Positions 32,416 through 34,490 of a DNA stretch of 34,490 nucleotides are shown piece by piece. Source of the DNA: an uncultured Candidatus Poseidoniales archaeon (GTDB lineage: Archaea > Thermoplasmatota > Poseidoniia > Poseidoniales > Thalassarchaeaceae). The translations under genes were made by a program, and so were the position numbers. The stretch covers positions 1-34,490 of the forward strand of contig CACELO010000010.1 of assembly GCA_902560445.1 (NCBI GenBank). Direction: 5' to 3'. Each line of letters begins with the position of its first letter. Position 1 is the first letter of the stretch. Under the pieces are notes generated by a model that saw only the letters and a list, made by a program, of their open reading frames with translations, did no database searches and was not told where the DNA came from.

Positions 32416-33693
32416 TCAATAGACGTCTCGCAGATATCTCTTGTCTGTTTTCATCATCACGACTTCTACGAATTCTTTGGCCTCATCAGGGGACATACCA
32501 CCATGTTCTGCACATATGTCGATTAAGGTTGAATGTACGTCTTTAGCCATGTAATTCTTATCCCCACAAACGTAAAAGTAGGCTCCGCCATCAATCCAAT
32601 TCCAGATCTCTTCGCCGTGCTTTGCCATTAGATGTTGAACGTATACCTTCTCATCTCCAGCGCGACTCCATGCTAAGTCATGGCGATCGATAACTCCTCG
32701 CTCCTTCCAGTCTTCCATTTCATCTCGGTAGTAGTATTCTCCTTCCTCGGTCCAGTCGCCAAAGAATAGCCAATTACGACCCTTGTCACTATTGATATCG
32801 CGCTGTTGAAGATAGGCACGGAAAGGAGCAATTCCGGTTCCTGGGCCTACCATTATGCAATCGGTGTTACCATCTTCCGGTAAAATGAATGAACGGGTTG
32901 GAGACATGAACACACCAATCTCGGTATCGTTGGTTTCACAGCGATCAGAGAGGAATCCTGTACAAAGGCCGGTGCGATCTCGGTCATGGTGAGAGTATCG
33001 CACGATACCAACGGTCAAGTGAACGGTTCCAGGCTCATGCTCCGGACTACTGGCAATAGAGTATAGACGTGGCTTCAATCGGTCCATTCCATCGATAAAT
33101 TGTTGCGCTGTAAATCCAATGTGTCCAAAATCTCCCATCGCATCGATGTAATCGCGAGACCAGATATATTCCTCCATTGCATCTGCATCGCCGGTTAGGC
33201 TTTTCCAAAGTGCCTCAGCAGGATCACATGCGGCGCCGATTTCTTCGTATCCTTCTGGAATATCTTCGTCTTCTCCTGAGCCTGACCAATCTATGAGCAG
33301 AGATCCATCATCAGTTGAAACCCGATGTCTACGAGCAATTCTAATCTCCACAGATCCATCATCAGCCATTCTAGTGCCAAGATTTTGAATCCATTTCTTA
33401 GAAATTCTGTGAATCTCCAAATGGTCGGTAAGGGCTTCCTTGAGGGTAGTCTCGCCAAGATGAGTTTCAACCAACTCATCTCCGATAAAATTGGCTGTTG
33501 AAATTAATTGGTCAACCAACTCAGGTGGACAGCGAGGGATTACACCCAGTGCATCTCCAGCCTTATATTCTAGACCAGAATCACCCAAATCGAATACTAC
33601 ATGGCGAGTTTCTTTTCTCGAACCTTCTCCATTGAGGACGTAATTTTCCGTTAACTTAGAGCTGTACGGATTCTTAGCACTCCAATCGGACAT
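32416..33693 (-). CDS. CysJ/cytochrome P450-reductase-like FAD/NADPH flavoprotein without FMN domain
   Basis: 425 aa from the ATG at 33693, which has GGTGAG six bases before it; a longer frame to 33789 is rejected. It covers the connecting and FAD domains (YKAGDALGVIPR, PRLYSIASSP as the FAD-binding RxYSxxS, TGLCTGFLSD) and the NADPH domain (VGPGTGIAPFRAYLQ, FFGDWT, YYYRDEM, YFYVCGDKNYMAKDV). The C-terminal RYLRDVY matches CysJ with its terminal aromatic residue. The flavodoxin-like FMN domain is missing, so electrons would go to a separate flavodoxin, ferredoxin or sulfite-reductase partner not seen here. It is followed by accC. Confidence 0.9.
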   Translation of the reverse strand: MSDWSAKNPYSSKLTENYVLNGEGSRKETRHVVFDLGDSGLEYKAGDALGVIPRCPPELVDQLISTANFIGDELVETHLGETTLKEALTDHLEIHRISKKWIQNLGTRMADDGSVEIRIARRHRVSTDDGSLLIDWSGSGEDEDIPEGYEEIGAACDPAEALWKSLTGDADAMEEYIWSRDYIDAMGDFGHIGFTAQQFIDGMDRLKPRLYSIASSPEHEPGTVHLTVGIVRYSHHDRDRTGLCTGFLSDRCETNDTEIGVFMSPTRSFILPEDGNTDCIMVGPGTGIAPFRAYLQQRDINSDKGRNWLFFGDWTEEGEYYYRDEMEDWKERGVIDRHDLAWSRAGDEKVYVQHLMAKHGEEIWNWIDGGAYFYVCGDKNYMAKDVHSTLIDICAEHGGMSPDEAKEFVEVVMMKTDKRYLRDVY

Positions 33694-33752
33694 AGCACTC
33701 ACCAGCAACCCGCCGAGGTAAAGTCCGTTTATCAAAACAAGGGGCAAAGGTT

Positions 33753-33769
33753 CGCCCGCGTAGCGGGCG
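33753..33769. repeat. Perfect inverted repeat with GTA loop between divergent genes
   Basis: CGCCCGC (33753-33759), GTA, GCGGGCG (33763-33769), between the divergent CysJ-like gene (start 33693) and the MBL-fold gene (start 33781 or 33814). No gene ends here, so a terminator role is unlikely; an operator or repeat element fits better. Confidence 0.5.
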
Positions 33770-33813
33770 TTGAGACCCGAATGGCTCAAGTCATAGACGC
33801 CACATGGAGCGTC

Positions 33814-34490
33814 ATGCCTCGCGTGCAGTTCCTAGGCACCGGGAATGCATTTTCGCCCCATGGAAGAATGCATGCACTGGTTTTAATCGATGGAAAAATA
33901 TTGGTTGATGCACCACCAACCCTACTACCACAATTGCGACGTACAGGAGTTTCTAGCGACCAGATTGAACACCTATTGTTTACACATTGGCATGCAGACC
34001 ATATGTTTGGATTTCCATTCTTAATCCTTGAAAGAAAAGTAGTTTCCAATACTGAGAATCCTTTGAATGTCTATCTCAGACCAGGCGGTAAAGAGATTCT
34101 CTCCAACCTCAGTCATGTTGGGTTTCCTGGAAGCTTGAACGAAGTTCTGAAAGAGGACATCAATTGGCTGGAAAAAGAATCAGGAGAAATAGAAAATTCG
34201 GATTGGAGTTACGAGAGATTCCAAGTGGTTCACACTCCTGAAACCGATCCACATGGCTACATGCTAACTCATAAGAGTGGATTCAAACTACTACATTGTG
34301 GCGACTCAGGTCCTTGCAAGGAGATTGACAATCGGGCGACGGAAGCCAATGCAATTCTAATCGAAATGGGAGTTCCGGATTTTGTCGACAGTCCTAATCA
34401 TCACAATCCTCGACAAGTTAACTCGCTTGCCGAAAGGCAGCCGCATGCAACAATCCTAGTCACCCATAATTACTCTAATTCAGTCAAACA
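33814..34490 (+). CDS. Metallo-beta-lactamase-fold hydrolase (RNase Z-like), 3'-truncated by the window
   Basis: At least 225 aa; the frame is open to the last base. It starts at the ATG at 33814 (MPRVQFLGTGNAFSP); an in-frame ATG at 33781 would add 11 residues. FLGTGNAFSPHG is the family's first strand. THWHADHMFGFPF is the zinc motif HxHxDH. The later strand LLHCGDSGPC carries the metal-bridging Asp, and ILVTHNYSN near the end holds the final His. The pattern fits the RNase Z/lactonase branch. Whether it processes tRNA 3' ends or hydrolyses a small molecule is not settled, as the C-terminus lies outside. It is divergent from the CysJ-like gene. Confidence 0.85.
   Translation, partial: MPRVQFLGTGNAFSPHGRMHALVLIDGKILVDAPPTLLPQLRRTGVSSDQIEHLLFTHWHADHMFGFPFLILERKVVSNTENPLNVYLRPGGKEILSNLSHVGFPGSLNEVLKEDINWLEKESGEIENSDWSYERFQVVHTPETDPHGYMLTHKSGFKLLHCGDSGPCKEIDNRATEANAILIEMGVPDFVDSPNHHNPRQVNSLAERQPHATILVTHNYSNSVK

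Noticed and set aside
33786-34049. Minus-strand 87-aa reading frame near the window end
   Set aside because: It lies wholly inside the MBL-fold gene, whose zinc motif and family pattern are clear on the plus strand.
1-34490. CRISPR arrays, insertion sequences or integrase sites
   Set aside because: No regularly spaced direct repeats, transposase or integrase genes are seen. The tRNA-Gly is intact, with no visible duplicated 3' end nearby.

Overview
The window looks like a compact archaeal chromosome, most likely a marine Thermoplasmatota such as Marine Group II (Poseidoniales); that placement is an inference. The archaeal signal comes from the information-processing genes: PCNA, TFS, the C/D-box RNP proteins Nop5 and fibrillarin, a TBP-like protein, a TrmB-type regulator, an EF-1A/SelB-like factor, and TATA-type promoters with short leaders. 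Many metabolic genes are of families common in bacteria: fused isobutyryl-CoA mutase, Fpg, class II photolyase, biotin carboxylase, a CysJ-like flavoprotein, FluC and aquaporin. Genes are packed tightly. Several neighbours overlap by 4 nt, convergent genes are 0-4 nt apart, and no stretch over 300 bases lacks a gene.

Layout. 1-3010: small unrecognised genes around a minus-strand operon. The operon encodes a 71-aa ubiquitin-like protein ending in Gly-Gly-Glu, an E1 (ThiF/MoeB-like)-JAB/JAMM fusion, and an 81-aa partner. 3072-9461: IcmF-type acyl-CoA mutase, a MIP channel, an unknown protein, a short-chain dehydrogenase and Fpg. 9552-10320: two tandem paralogous small membrane proteins. 10321-13827: fibrillarin-Nop5, then divergent FluC, TFS and PCNA. 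13850-15264: a membrane glycosyltransferase and a small membrane protein. 15267-20831: photolyase plus an SRPBCC-epimerase fusion, divergent from RibA, a peroxiredoxin and a TrmB-like regulator, possibly a light/redox/flavin neighbourhood. 20823-23586: an ABC exporter coupled to a degenerate formylglycine-enzyme-like membrane protein, and tRNA-Gly(UCC). 23686-26145: a small membrane protein facing a three-gene operon (unknown, TBP-like, TatD-like). 26218-30020: acyl-CoA thioesterase, a DUF4870-like protein, a GTPase-dead SelB/EF-1A-like protein and a large low-complexity protein. 30025-34490: PfkB kinase, biotin carboxylase, CysJ-like reductase and a truncated metallo-beta-lactamase-fold hydrolase.

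The best candidate for an undescribed system is the operon at 625-2470. The Ubl aligns by eye with ubiquitin over its whole length and carries one residue after its di-glycine. The next gene fuses the enzyme that would adenylate the exposed di-glycine (E1) to the protease type that would expose it or remove the modifier (JAB). No E2 or RING protein is visible nearby. A second, lower-certainty theme is a set of perfect GC-rich inverted repeats with three-base loops, found only between genes.
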